Part shown: positions 5,804-12,818 of the stretch, in pieces
How positions within the stretch are numbered: position 1 is the first letter of the stretch
Layout: each line of letters opens with the position of its first letter
NCBI GenBank assembly: GCA_964508295.1
Contig: CAZDSQ010000045.1
Location: 1-13,846 of the forward strand
Length of the DNA: 13,846 nucleotides
Direction of reading: 5' to 3'
Source of the DNA: SIG578 sp964508295
GTDB taxonomy: Bacteria; Bacillota; Clostridia; Oscillospirales; Ruminococcaceae
Program-made: the position numbers and the translations under genes
The notes under the pieces: generated by a model
The model's database searches: none
Seen by the model: only the letters and a program-made list of their open reading frames with translations
Told to the model about the DNA's origin: nothing

Positions 5804-7311
5804 GTAAAAGAGTACTCACAATTATTATTGCCGCAGGCGTTGCCCTGCTTCTCGGGGTGCTTTTGATCATTATCAGCGTCATACCCGAAAAAACAGAGGA
5901 AAACAGCAGCTCACTTACCTCAAGCGGCGTTACCAGCAGCGAGGAAGAAACGGATGTTAACGGTTACATTGCTGTTTATGCCTTTGATGAGGATCAGATG
6001 AGAAAGGCTGAGGTTAAAAACCAGTTAGGCGGCTATACTGTAACCTATGTCAAAGAGGACACATATTCTGTCGAGGGTATCGAGGAGTTTGATCTGGATG
6101 ACGATTCTATTAGTAACCTTCTGACCTGTTCAATGCAGATATACGCAACAAAAACTATCGCAGAAAACCCCGAGGATATGTCGGCATACGGTCTTGACGA
6201 GCCGATTGCCGAGGTTAAATTTACCTATGATACCGGAGAAACCGTAGAGGTACTTATAGGTGATGATTCACCAAGCGGCGGTGCTTATGTTTATGTTAAG
6301 AACAGCGATAAGATCTATGTTGCGTTAAAGAACTGGACCTCGATGTTCGAATATAAATACACTCATTTTATCAATATGACTGTTACCGATCCTCTTGAAA
6401 CAGATGAGGACGGAAATGAGGTTTCAGTAAGAGTTAAAAAACTCACATTTACAGGCGGAGACCTTAAAAAGCCTATTATTATTGTTGAAAATCCTGAGTA
6501 TCTTGCCGAAGTAGAAAGGCTTGAGAATGCCTCGTCTGATGAGGAACTTGATATAAGTGTAAATGCTGCACAGTTCCTTTTTGAATCACCGTTTGTTGCA
6601 GATGCTTCAAATGATTCCTATGTAGGAAAGCAGTATGACTATTTCGGACTTGTTGCAGAGGATATCTATGCACCTAACCCGACTGCCACTGATATTGCAA
6701 ACTGCGGCCTTAGCAGTCCTTACGCGACCGTTGAGTATGTAACCTCTAAGGAAACGGTAAAAATCAGTCTTGGCAAATCCTTTGAGATTGATGGAGAGAA
6801 GTATTATTACGCACGCTCCAGCCAGAGAGAAGCTCTGTTTGTTGTCAGCGCGTCTGATTTCTCCTTCTTTGAAGAGGATATGATAGACTATATCAGCCCT
6901 ATAGTTGTAAATGTTATGATTGATGAATTTGCGACCATGACTGCTGAGTATAACGGTAACACCTATGTTTTTGAAATGAGCGGAGAGGATGACGATCTTG
7001 TTGTTCGTTGGAACGGCAAAAAGATGTCGACCAAGGAATTCCGTGACCTTTATCAGCTTGTTATGCTTGCGCTTTGCGAGGAGTCTGTTGAGCCTGATAC
7101 ATACAGCGGTGACCACGACCTTAAGCTCACCTATACCTACAGAGGTAAGGAAAAGGTCGACACAGTTGAGTATATCAAGGTCGGCACAAGAAAATATATG
7201 ATCCGCAAGAACGGAAGCGACCTTGCGCTTTGCCGCTCAAAATATGTTGATTCACTTATAAACGGAATTGATAAATTTATAACCGGCGGAGATGTTCCTG
7301 CAGCATATTAA
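5800..7311 (+). CDS. DUF4340 domain protein of the ABC operon
   Basis: The 503-residue membrane-anchored protein has one N-terminal membrane segment (about 5-29), a Ser/Thr/Glu-rich linker (about 34-53) and then a large extracytoplasmic region of repeated beta-rich units. Phrases such as YGLDEPIAEVKFTY and CGLSSPYATVEYVTS follow the 'GL..P.a.v....' pattern of DUF4340. I chose the ATG at 5800 over an upstream in-frame start at 5767 because AGGAGG (5789-5794) precedes it and it overlaps the GldG-like stop. DUF4340 genes habitually accompany GldG-type transporters, so it is likely an accessory extracytoplasmic subunit. A terminator follows 4 nt after the stop, so it is the last gene of the operon. 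Confidence 0.88.
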   Translation: MSKRVLTIIIAAGVALLLGVLLIIISVIPEKTEENSSSLTSSGVTSSEEETDVNGYIAVYAFDEDQMRKAEVKNQLGGYTVTYVKEDTYSVEGIEEFDLDDDSISNLLTCSMQIYATKTIAENPEDMSAYGLDEPIAEVKFTYDTGETVEVLIGDDSPSGGAYVYVKNSDKIYVALKNWTSMFEYKYTHFINMTVTDPLETDEDGNEVSVRVKKLTFTGGDLKKPIIIVENPEYLAEVERLENASSDEELDISVNAAQFLFESPFVADASNDSYVGKQYDYFGLVAEDIYAPNPTATDIANCGLSSPYATVEYVTSKETVKISLGKSFEIDGEKYYYARSSQREALFVVSASDFSFFEEDMIDYISPIVVNVMIDEFATMTAEYNGNTYVFEMSGEDDDLVVRWNGKKMSTKEFRDLYQLVMLALCEESVEPDTYSGDHDLKLTYTYRGKEKVDTVEYIKVGTRKYMIRKNGSDLALCRSKYVDSLINGIDKFITGGDVPAAY

Positions 7312-7315
7312 AATG

Positions 7316-7354
7316 AACTACGCTCGTCTTTTAGACGAGCGTAGTTTTATTTTA
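7316..7354 (+). terminator. Terminator of the ABC transporter operon
   Basis: AACTACGCTCGTCT (7316-7329) pairs perfectly with 7333-7346 (14 bp) around a TTT loop, followed by TTTTATTTT. The hairpin is very strong. The matching A-run upstream means it may also act in reverse, although no minus-strand gene needs it. Confidence 0.9.
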
Positions 7355-7362
7355 AAAATAAC

Positions 7363-7391
7363 TTGCAATATAGTTTGCAAGGCTTTAAAAT
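7363..7391 (+). promoter_or_regulatory. Promoter and possible operator of the DUF4432 gene
   Basis: TTGCAA (7363-7368) and TAAAAT (7386-7391) are 17 nt apart. Overlapping the -35 is a perfect inverted repeat, CTTGCAA (7362-7368) and TTGCAAG (7375-7381), with a 6-nt spacer. That is the size and position of a dimeric repressor site. The regulator is unknown. Confidence 0.55.
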
Positions 7392-7419
7392 AGAGTTAGA
7401 AGTTATGGGAGGCGAGAAT

Positions 7420-8418
7420 ATGAAAGACTATATCGGAAACCCTTTGCAAATTCGCGGAGCAGAGAAATATGTGCTTCAGGGCGCAAAGGGAGAGGGTATG
7501 CACTTTCTCTATATAAGAAACGGAAAAGGACTGGAGCTCTGGCTCTCGCTTGATCGCGCGGGCGATGTTTCGCGCCTTAATTTCAAGGGAGATAATATGG
7601 GCTTTTTCGCCCCTTGCGGATATGTTGCTCCGCAGTATTATGACGAGAAGGGAGCGGGATTTTTAAAATCCTTTACTGCGGGATTTTTCACAACCTGCGG
7701 TCTTACTGCGGTAGGCTCGCCCTGCATAGATGAAGGGGAGGAGCTTGGGCTTCACGGCACCATTTCCAATATTCCTGCCGAGCTTCTTATGGTAGGGGAA
7801 ACTGACGAGGCTCTGAGTGTCAAGCTTAGAATAAGGGACACCGCCGTTTTTGGCAGAAAGCTTGTTCTTAACAGAAAATACACCTTCTCCTACACCCAAA
7901 ACGAGTTTGAAGTGGAGGACACCGTTACAAACGAGGGTGATGCCACCTCGCCCTATATGATTTTATATCACTGCAATATGGGCTACCCGCTGGTTTGCGA
8001 AAGCAGCGTTGTTAAAATTCCTCATAGCAACGTTGTGGGCAGAAACGAGTACGCCCAGAGCGAGATCGAAAAGGCGCTCTTGGTAGAGGCGCCGCAGAGC
8101 AATTTTGAGGAAAAATGCTATTACTTTGATGTCAAGGAAAAGGGTGGAAAGGCAAGAGCAGGAATTTACAGCCCGCTTGTAAATAAGGGAATGGTTATGT
8201 CCTATGACAAGAGCGAGCTTCCTAAGTTTACCGAGTGGCAGATGTTCGGTAAAACCGATTACGTTTTGGGCCTTGAGCCCGGCAACTGCACGCCCGACGG
8301 CAGAGATGTTTTGAGAAAGAACGGAACCCTTAAGTTCATAGAGGCCGGCGAAAGCAAAAGAACCGCAGTAAAGTTCGCTTTTGCTGACGATATGGCTGAT
8401 TTTGACAGTAAGCTTTAA
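7420..8418 (+). CDS. DUF4432 family protein (aldose 1-epimerase-like fold)
   Basis: The 332-residue protein resembles the DUF4432 family, which belongs to the galactose-mutarotase superfamily. Recognisable parts are LSLDRAGDVSRLNFKGDNMGFFAPCGYVAPQYY, where the substrate-cleft aspartate/arginine pair is expected, then the GFFTTCGL stretch, LGLHGTISNIPAE with the conserved histidine, YHCNMGYPL with a second histidine, and ALGLEPGNC-like LGLEPGNCTP near the C-terminus. A sugar-ring or ketose epimerase role is likely, but the substrate is not visible. I chose the ATG at 7420 because GGAGG (7408-7412) lies 7 nt upstream; an in-frame TTG at 7363 falls inside the promoter. It has no signal peptide and is probably cytosolic. 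It is a single-gene unit with its own promoter and terminator. Confidence 0.85.
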   Translation: MKDYIGNPLQIRGAEKYVLQGAKGEGMHFLYIRNGKGLELWLSLDRAGDVSRLNFKGDNMGFFAPCGYVAPQYYDEKGAGFLKSFTAGFFTTCGLTAVGSPCIDEGEELGLHGTISNIPAELLMVGETDEALSVKLRIRDTAVFGRKLVLNRKYTFSYTQNEFEVEDTVTNEGDATSPYMILYHCNMGYPLVCESSVVKIPHSNVVGRNEYAQSEIEKALLVEAPQSNFEEKCYYFDVKEKGGKARAGIYSPLVNKGMVMSYDKSELPKFTEWQMFGKTDYVLGLEPGNCTPDGRDVLRKNGTLKFIEAGESKRTAVKFAFADDMADFDSKL

Positions 8419-8421
8419 TGC

Positions 8422-8457
8422 AAAATGCAGGACGAAAGTCCTGCATTTTTTGTTTTA
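8422..8457 (+). terminator. Terminator of the DUF4432 gene
   Basis: AAAATGCAGGAC (8422-8433) pairs with GTCCTGCATTTT (8438-8449) around a GAAA tetraloop, with TTTTTTGTTTT behind it. It begins 3 nt after the stop codon. Confidence 0.9.
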
Positions 8458-8541
8458 TGGGAAATTAAAGGAAAAAACCGAAAAAATGTGAAAAAAATAT
8501 CAAATTTCCTGCTTTTAGATATTTATTTTTTTAAAACTATC

Positions 8542-8550
8542 TGCTATAAT
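8542..8550 (+). promoter_or_regulatory. Extended -10 promoter of the hydrogenase operon
   Basis: TGCTATAAT (8542-8550) is a perfect extended -10 (TGnTATAAT). The region 17 nt upstream (8522-8527, TTTATT) is a poor -35, as extended -10 promoters tolerate. The A/T tracts at 8461-8535 could act as an UP element. The start would be near 8557, giving a leader of about 38 nt. Within it, TTGTTATTATTAATAT (8567-8582) vaguely resembles a Rex (NADH/NAD sensor) site but matches well in only one half. Confidence 0.7.
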
Positions 8551-8594
8551 GTAACTATGTAGGTCTTGTTATTATTAATATGGAGGTATAGACA

Positions 8595-9089
8595 ATGGCA
8601 AACACTATTTGCAAGGTTCCTTTTATGGGAACCGCAGAGCAAGAGCAACAGCTTAAACAAGTTATTGCAGAGCTCAAAGACCAAAAGGGCTGCCTTATGC
8701 CTGTTATGCAAAAAGCACAGGACATTTACGGCTACCTGCCCATTGAAGTTCAGAAGATGATCGCAGAGGGACTTAACCTTCCTCTTGAGGATGTTTACGG
8801 AGTTGCAACCTTCTATGCACAGTTTGCGCTCAATCCCAAGGGCAAGTACAGAATTTCCGTCTGCCTTGGTACCGCTTGCTACGTTAAGGGCGCAGGCGAT
8901 ATCTTTGATAAATTCGCCGAAAAGCTCGGAATTGGTAACGGCGAGTGTACCGACGATGCTAAGTTCTCATTAGAGGCTTGCCGCTGCATCGGTGCCTGCG
9001 GACTTGCTCCCGTTCTCACCGTTAATGACGAGGTTTACGGTAGACTTACCGTTGACGATGTTGACGATATTTTAGCAAAGTACAACTAA
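8595..9089 (+). CDS. hndA: NADH-dependent [FeFe]-hydrogenase subunit, NuoE/HndA/HydC-like [2Fe-2S] protein
   Basis: The 164-residue protein has a helical N-terminal domain and a thioredoxin-like [2Fe-2S] domain. The four cluster ligands are in the NuoE pattern: C90 and C95 (VCLGTACYVKGA), C131 and C135 (CIGACGLAPV). The stretch EDVYGVATFYAQF (65-77) is diagnostic of the NuoE/HndA/HydC family. It is the small electron-transfer subunit that works with the HndC/NuoF flavoprotein and the HydA hydrogenase to link NAD(P)H and, in the bifurcating enzymes, ferredoxin to H2. GGAGG lies 8 nt before the ATG. It is the first gene of a long operon, separated from its enzymatic partners by six putative regulatory genes. 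Calling the enzyme bifurcating is inference, because HydA itself is outside the window. Confidence 0.93.
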   Translation: MANTICKVPFMGTAEQEQQLKQVIAELKDQKGCLMPVMQKAQDIYGYLPIEVQKMIAEGLNLPLEDVYGVATFYAQFALNPKGKYRISVCLGTACYVKGAGDIFDKFAEKLGIGNGECTDDAKFSLEACRCIGACGLAPVLTVNDEVYGRLTVDDVDDILAKYN

Positions 9090-9116
9090 AAACTGTATGT
9101 AAAGGACAGTAGCTGT

Positions 9117-9473
9117 ATGAAAATCAGTACTATTAAAGACCTTCTTGAAGCCGATGTTATTTGCAATGAGGAGCTTTTGGAAAACGAAGTTTATTCCGCT
9201 TGCGGAAGTGACATGATGAGTGACGTGCTCGCCTACGTTAAGGATCAGGCGGTGCTTATGACAGGCCTTGTTAATTCGCAGGTCGTCAGAACCGCCGAGA
9301 TGATGGATATGGTGTGCATCGTTTTCGTCCGTTCCAAACAGCCCACCCCTGAAATGATTCAGCTCGCCCGTGAGAGCGGCATCGTTCTTATGGCTACCAA
9401 AAGAAGAATGTATGAGGCCTGCGGTATTCTTTACTCAAACGGTCTTGTAGGAAACAAGGTAAGCGTTGGCTGA
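9117..9473 (+). CDS. DRTGG-domain-like protein (first of two)
   Basis: This small cytosolic protein of 118 residues has an alternating beta/alpha pattern: ADVICNEELLENEVYSACGSDMMSDVLAY, then VLMTGL, MVCIVFVRS, GIVLMATKRRMYEACGILY. It resembles the DRTGG domain, a nucleotide- or ligand-binding module otherwise found beside CBS domains, in phosphotransacetylase-like proteins and in pyrophosphatases. The literal DRTGG string is absent, as is common. Stand-alone copies recur beside [FeFe]-hydrogenase genes in Clostridia. It follows hndA by 27 nt, with AAAGGA upstream, and overlaps the next gene. The role is unknown; ligand sensing within the hydrogenase control block is plausible. Confidence 0.75.
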   Translation: MKISTIKDLLEADVICNEELLENEVYSACGSDMMSDVLAYVKDQAVLMTGLVNSQVVRTAEMMDMVCIVFVRSKQPTPEMIQLARESGIVLMATKRRMYEACGILYSNGLVGNKVSVG

Positions 9474-9891
9474 GTCAATCACCTTTAAATTTGATGTTGA
9501 CGGGTCTGATTTCACATCGGCGGGTCAGGCTTCGGCTGACGTCAAAAAGAACCTGCGCCAGTTAGGTTTATCTCCTGAGATAATCCGCAGGGTCTCGATC
9601 GCAATGTATGAGGGTGAGATAAATATGGTTATTCACGCAGGCGGCGGCGAGGCTTTCGTTACCGTCAGCGAGAGTGATGTAACTATCCTCTTAAGCGATA
9701 AGGGCCCCGGAATTAAGGATATCGATAAAGCTATGCAGGAGGGTTATTCCACCGCAACCGATAACGTCCGTTCGCTTGGATTCGGTGCAGGAATGGGTCT
9801 CCCCAATATGAAACGATATACCGATTTTATGGAGATAAAATCTGTCGTTGGCGAGGGAACAGATATTACCATGAGGGTCGATATAAAATAA
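9466..9891 (+). CDS. RsbW-like GHKL ATPase (anti-sigma/serine-kinase type)
   Basis: The 141-residue protein is a stand-alone histidine-kinase-type ATPase domain. The N box reads YEGEINMVIHAGG (E49, N53 and H57), the G1 box DKGPGI (78-83) and the G2 box GFGAGMGLPNMKR (105-117). The N-box histidine and short length match RsbW/SpoIIAB-type serine kinases rather than two-component kinases, and there is no H-box or sensor domain. The start is a TTG at 9466 that overlaps the DRTGG gene by 8 nt, with AGG-rich sequence just upstream. The open frame supports no better ATG near the conserved N-terminus. It may phosphorylate or bind a partner protein, possibly the neighbouring DRTGG or HydS-like protein; this is inference. 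Confidence 0.85.
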   Translation: MAESITFKFDVDGSDFTSAGQASADVKKNLRQLGLSPEIIRRVSIAMYEGEINMVIHAGGGEAFVTVSESDVTILLSDKGPGIKDIDKAMQEGYSTATDNVRSLGFGAGMGLPNMKRYTDFMEIKSVVGEGTDITMRVDIK

Positions 9892-9915
9892 TTGAGATTC
9901 CGGAAGGTATGGCCT

Positions 9916-11166
9916 ATGAATACATATGAGCATTCGGTTTATCTCGATGTGAGTAAGTGTAACGGCTGTACGACCTGCCTGCGCCGCTGTCCCACAGAGG
10001 CGATAAGGATAAGGAACGGACACGCCTTTATAATTCAGGACAGATGTATCGACTGCGGCGAGTGTATCAGAGTTTGCCCCAATAAAGCTAAGAAGGCAAA
10101 GTGCGACAGCCTAAAGGAGCTCGAGCGCTTTAAGTGGAAGATAGCTCTTCCCGCCCCGACGCTTTACGGGCAGTTTGAAAACCTCGATGATGTGGACTAT
10201 GTGCTCTCGGGACTTCTTAAAATCGGGTTTGACGATGTGTTTGAGGTTTCTGCGGCGGCGGAGCTGGTTTCGGCCTACACCCGCAATTACTTAAAGCAGC
10301 AAGACGTTAAAAAGCCCGCCATAAGCTCCGCCTGCCCTGTAGTGCTGAGGCTTATCGGTCTGAGATTTCCGTCACTTACCGAGAACATAATCCATATGCT
10401 TCCCCCAATGGAGATTGCCGCAAAGCTGGCTCGTCAAAAGGCCAAAAGCGAGCATCCCGAACTTAAAGAGGAAGAGATCGGAGTTTTCTTTATCTCCCCC
10501 TGCCCCGCAAAAGCAAGCTATGTTAAAAACGGCTTTGCTGATTATAAAAGCGAGGTAGACGCAGTTATTTCAATTAGTGACATTTATTTTTCTCTCATAT
10601 CTGCAATGAGCACCACGGATGAATTACCGAGCCTTTCAAATTCCGGCGTTATCGGAATTGGCTGGGCGGTTTCGGGCGGCGAGTCGACGGCGATCTTCAA
10701 TGAAAATTACCTCGCGGCTGACGGAATTGATAACATAATCCATGTGCTTGACCAGATTGAAAACGGAAGTATTCCTCATTTGGAATTTATAGAGCTCAAC
10801 GCTTGTACAGGCGGTTGTGTAGGCGGGGTCATGACCATTCAGAACCCCTTTATTGCAAAGGCAAGGCTTATGTCGCTAAGGCGTTACCTGCCCGTTTCGC
10901 AAAACTTCCTGCCTGAAAGCCAGAGAAATTCTGTTTCAGAGGATTTCCTCTTTGAAAACTTCCCCGCATACCGCCCCATTTCAAAGCTCAGCGAAAATAT
11001 GGCAGAGTCGATGAGAATGATGGCGGAGATAGGTGAGATCAAAGATGTGCTTCCCGGCATAGACTGCGGGTCTTGCGGCGCTCCAAACTGCCGCGCCTTT
11101 GCAGAGGATATAGTCAAAAATAAAGCATCTATTGATGACTGTCCTATACTTAAGTGTAGAGAATAA
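9916..11166 (+). CDS. HydS-like [FeFe]-hydrogenase-related iron-sulfur protein (putative H2/redox sensor)
   Basis: The 416-residue protein has three parts. First is a 2x[4Fe-4S] ferredoxin domain (C15, C18, C21, C25 and C44, C47, C50, C54). Next is an H-cluster domain with all four expected cluster cysteines: C140 in SSACP, C196 in SPCPAK and C297/C301 in NACTGGCVGG. Last is an iron-sulfur domain of the RnfB/AcsE type, C384-x2-C387-x4-C392-x16-C409. In catalytic HydA the first motif is TSCCP, where the first cysteine carries protons; here it is Ala139. The glutamate of MPCxxKxxE is Tyr202. These changes are known from sensory HydS-type enzymes with low activity, so a sensor role is likely. 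The ATG at 9916 follows GGAAGG by 8 nt; an in-frame TTG at 9892 is less likely. It lies between two signalling-type genes, not with the enzyme subunits. Confidence 0.85.
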   Translation: MNTYEHSVYLDVSKCNGCTTCLRRCPTEAIRIRNGHAFIIQDRCIDCGECIRVCPNKAKKAKCDSLKELERFKWKIALPAPTLYGQFENLDDVDYVLSGLLKIGFDDVFEVSAAAELVSAYTRNYLKQQDVKKPAISSACPVVLRLIGLRFPSLTENIIHMLPPMEIAAKLARQKAKSEHPELKEEEIGVFFISPCPAKASYVKNGFADYKSEVDAVISISDIYFSLISAMSTTDELPSLSNSGVIGIGWAVSGGESTAIFNENYLAADGIDNIIHVLDQIENGSIPHLEFIELNACTGGCVGGVMTIQNPFIAKARLMSLRRYLPVSQNFLPESQRNSVSEDFLFENFPAYRPISKLSENMAESMRMMAEIGEIKDVLPGIDCGSCGAPNCRAFAEDIVKNKASIDDCPILKCRE

Positions 11167-11191
11167 ACTAAAAACAAGGTCGGTGAAACAG

Positions 11192-11518
11192 ATGACAGTA
11201 AAAAGCCTTGCAGAAAAAGCAGGTCTTAAGCCTCTTTTGTTGCCGGATGGCGATAGAGAGGTAAACGGTGTCTACTGTGGAGATCTACTAAGCTGGGTGA
11301 TGGGGCGCGCAGAGTGCGATAACGCCTGGATCACCATAATGTCTAACGTTAACGTTGTTGCGGTTGCATCTCTCTCGGATGTTTCCTGTGTCATTCTTGC
11401 CGAGGGAGTTTCCCTCGATAGCGACGCAGAAAAAGCCGCGGCTGACAAACAAATAAACGTGCTTGTGTCGGATAAGAGCACCTATGAAATTGCAGTCGAC
11501 TTAGGAAAAGTGCTATGA
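11192..11518 (+). CDS. DRTGG-domain-like protein (second of two)
   Basis: The 108-residue cytosolic protein has the core GVYCGDLLSWVMGRAECDNAWITIMSNVNVVAVASLSDVSCVILAEG, which matches the pattern of DRTGG-like domains found in hydrogenase operons (YxGDLLSxVM, then alternating strands). It is related to the protein at 9117 in size and fold pattern but is clearly diverged from it, so this is not a recent duplication. I chose the ATG at 11192, since the frame upstream (from 11132) overlaps the HydS-like gene. The ribosome site (AAGG, about 12 nt upstream) is weak, so translation may depend on coupling. The stop overlaps the PHP gene (ATGA). Confidence 0.75.
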   Translation: MTVKSLAEKAGLKPLLLPDGDREVNGVYCGDLLSWVMGRAECDNAWITIMSNVNVVAVASLSDVSCVILAEGVSLDSDAEKAAADKQINVLVSDKSTYEIAVDLGKVL

Positions 11519-12246
11519 ATAGGTTTTACTATGACCTGCACCTTCATTCCTGCCTTTCTCCTTGCGGAGATAACGACTCTACGCCCGACAGCATCGTCGG
11601 AATGGGCGAGCTAAACGGCCTTAACATAATGGCGCTTACCGACCACAACTCCTGCAAAAACTGCCCCGCCTTTTTTAAGGCGGCAGAGCGGCACGGCATC
11701 ACAGCCGTGGCGGGTATGGAGCTTACAACGGCTGAGGATATACATACAGTATGCCTCTTTGCAAGTTTAGAGGCCGCCCTCGATTTTGATAGGGAGATAG
11801 AAAAGAGGAGAATTTTAATTCCCAACCGAAGCGATGTTTTCGGCGACCAGCTGATTTTAGACGGCGAGGACAACCTAATCGGCAGGGAGGAGCATCTTCT
11901 CATAAATGCTACGACCCTTTCGCTCGAGGAGGTTCCTCCTCTCTGCGAAAGCTACGGCGGCATTTGCTATCCCGCTCATATCGACCGCGAGTCAAACGGC
12001 GTTATCGCCGTTCTCGGCGCTTTCCCGACAGAGCCAAAGTTTAAGCTCGCTGAGCTTCACGACGGCGCTCTTATGGATAGCTACTGCGAAAAGATAGGCT
12101 TTAAAAAAGAGCAGTTTATAGTAAGCTCAGATGCTCACTATTTGTGGGATATAAAAGAACAGTCAGATTATTTCACTCTCGATGCCGAAGGATGCGGCGA
12201 CGAGGTTAGAAAACGCCTGTTTGAGTTTTTAAGGGGTGTAGAATGA
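11515..12246 (+). CDS. PHP-domain metal-dependent hydrolase
   Basis: The 243-residue protein has a complete set of PHP metal-ligand motifs: DLHLHS (H9, H11), TDHNS (D43, H44), GMELTT (E69), H77 in DIHTVCLF, PAHIDR (H155) and SSDAHY (D206, H208). PHP proteins hydrolyse phosphoester bonds (for example histidinol phosphate, nucleotides, or RNA/DNA 3'-5' or 5'-3' ends) with a three-metal centre. The substrate here cannot be read from the sequence. It overlaps both neighbours by 4 nt (ATGA), so production is stoichiometrically tied to the DRTGG and ATPase genes. In this setting it could be the phosphatase that opposes the RsbW-like kinase or that degrades a nucleotide signal; both are inference. 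Confidence 0.88.
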   Translation: MNRFYYDLHLHSCLSPCGDNDSTPDSIVGMGELNGLNIMALTDHNSCKNCPAFFKAAERHGITAVAGMELTTAEDIHTVCLFASLEAALDFDREIEKRRILIPNRSDVFGDQLILDGEDNLIGREEHLLINATTLSLEEVPPLCESYGGICYPAHIDRESNGVIAVLGAFPTEPKFKLAELHDGALMDSYCEKIGFKKEQFIVSSDAHYLWDIKEQSDYFTLDAEGCGDEVRKRLFEFLRGVE

Positions 12247-12797
12247 AAGAGTTATCTTTAAATATTCTTGACATTACCGAAAACTCGGTTAAGGCAGGCG
12301 CATCTCTTACCGAGATCCTGCTTTGTGAAGAGAATGAAAAGCTCACCATCACAATAAAGGATAACGGTTGCGGAATGGACGAACAGACCGTTCAGGCCGC
12401 ACAGCAACCTTTTTATACGACACGGACGACCCGCTCTGTCGGAATGGGAATTCCCCTTTTCAAGATGCAGGCCGAGCAAACGGGCGGAAGCCTTACCCTC
12501 GCCTCAAAAAGTGAAAAGGAATTTCCTAAGGAGCACGGAACGGTCATCTCGGCGTCTTTTTACAAAAATCACATTGATTACACACCGCTCGGTGATGTAG
12601 TTGCCTCGATCACAACTCTTGTTCAGGGTCATCCCGACACCGATTTTGTGTTCAGCCACAAAACCGAAAAAGGCGAGGTCTCTCTCGACACAAGGCAACT
12701 GCGTGAGGTGCTTGGTGATGACGTTTCGCTGGGCAGCTTCGAGGTAATTAAATGGATTGAAGAATACCTTAAAGAACAGTACAGCGAAAATCACTAA
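12243..12797 (+). CDS. GHKL ATPase-domain protein (second of two)
   Basis: The 184-residue protein carries a histidine-kinase-type ATPase domain in its first 90 residues: an N box around DITENSVKAGA (N14), G1 box DNGCGMDE (40-47) and G2 box GMGIPL (67-72), with a short ATP lid. There is no phospho-accepting H-box. The remaining roughly 90 residues form a domain I do not recognise, ending in a helical stretch. Unlike the protein at 9466, its N box lacks the RsbW-type histidine pattern and looks closer to two-component kinases or MutL/Hsp90-like folds. Its start overlaps the PHP stop (ATGA). It ends 21 nt before hndB, whose own GGAAAGGAAG site follows. Confidence 0.83.
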   Translation: MKELSLNILDITENSVKAGASLTEILLCEENEKLTITIKDNGCGMDEQTVQAAQQPFYTTRTTRSVGMGIPLFKMQAEQTGGSLTLASKSEKEFPKEHGTVISASFYKNHIDYTPLGDVVASITTLVQGHPDTDFVFSHKTEKGEVSLDTRQLREVLGDDVSLGSFEVIKWIEEYLKEQYSENH

Positions 12798-12818
12798 AAT
12801 CGGAAAGGAAGAATAGTT

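Noticed and set aside
7363..7419. N-terminal extension of the DUF4432 protein from TTG 7363
   Set aside because: The stretch coincides with the -35/-10 promoter, and a good GGAGG sits before the ATG at 7420.
8567..8582. Possible Rex (NADH-sensing repressor) operator in the hydrogenase leader
   Set aside because: Only the left half (TTGTTA) fits the known TTGTTAA-N4-TTAACAA pattern; the right half is TAATAT. It is biologically attractive for this operon but too weak to annotate.
8595..9089. Hydrogenase cluster read as respiratory complex I (nuoE/nuoF)
   Set aside because: The HndB-like gene, the 2Fe-2S-NuoF fusion and the H-cluster protein identify an NAD-linked [FeFe]-hydrogenase operon, and no membrane Nuo subunits are present.
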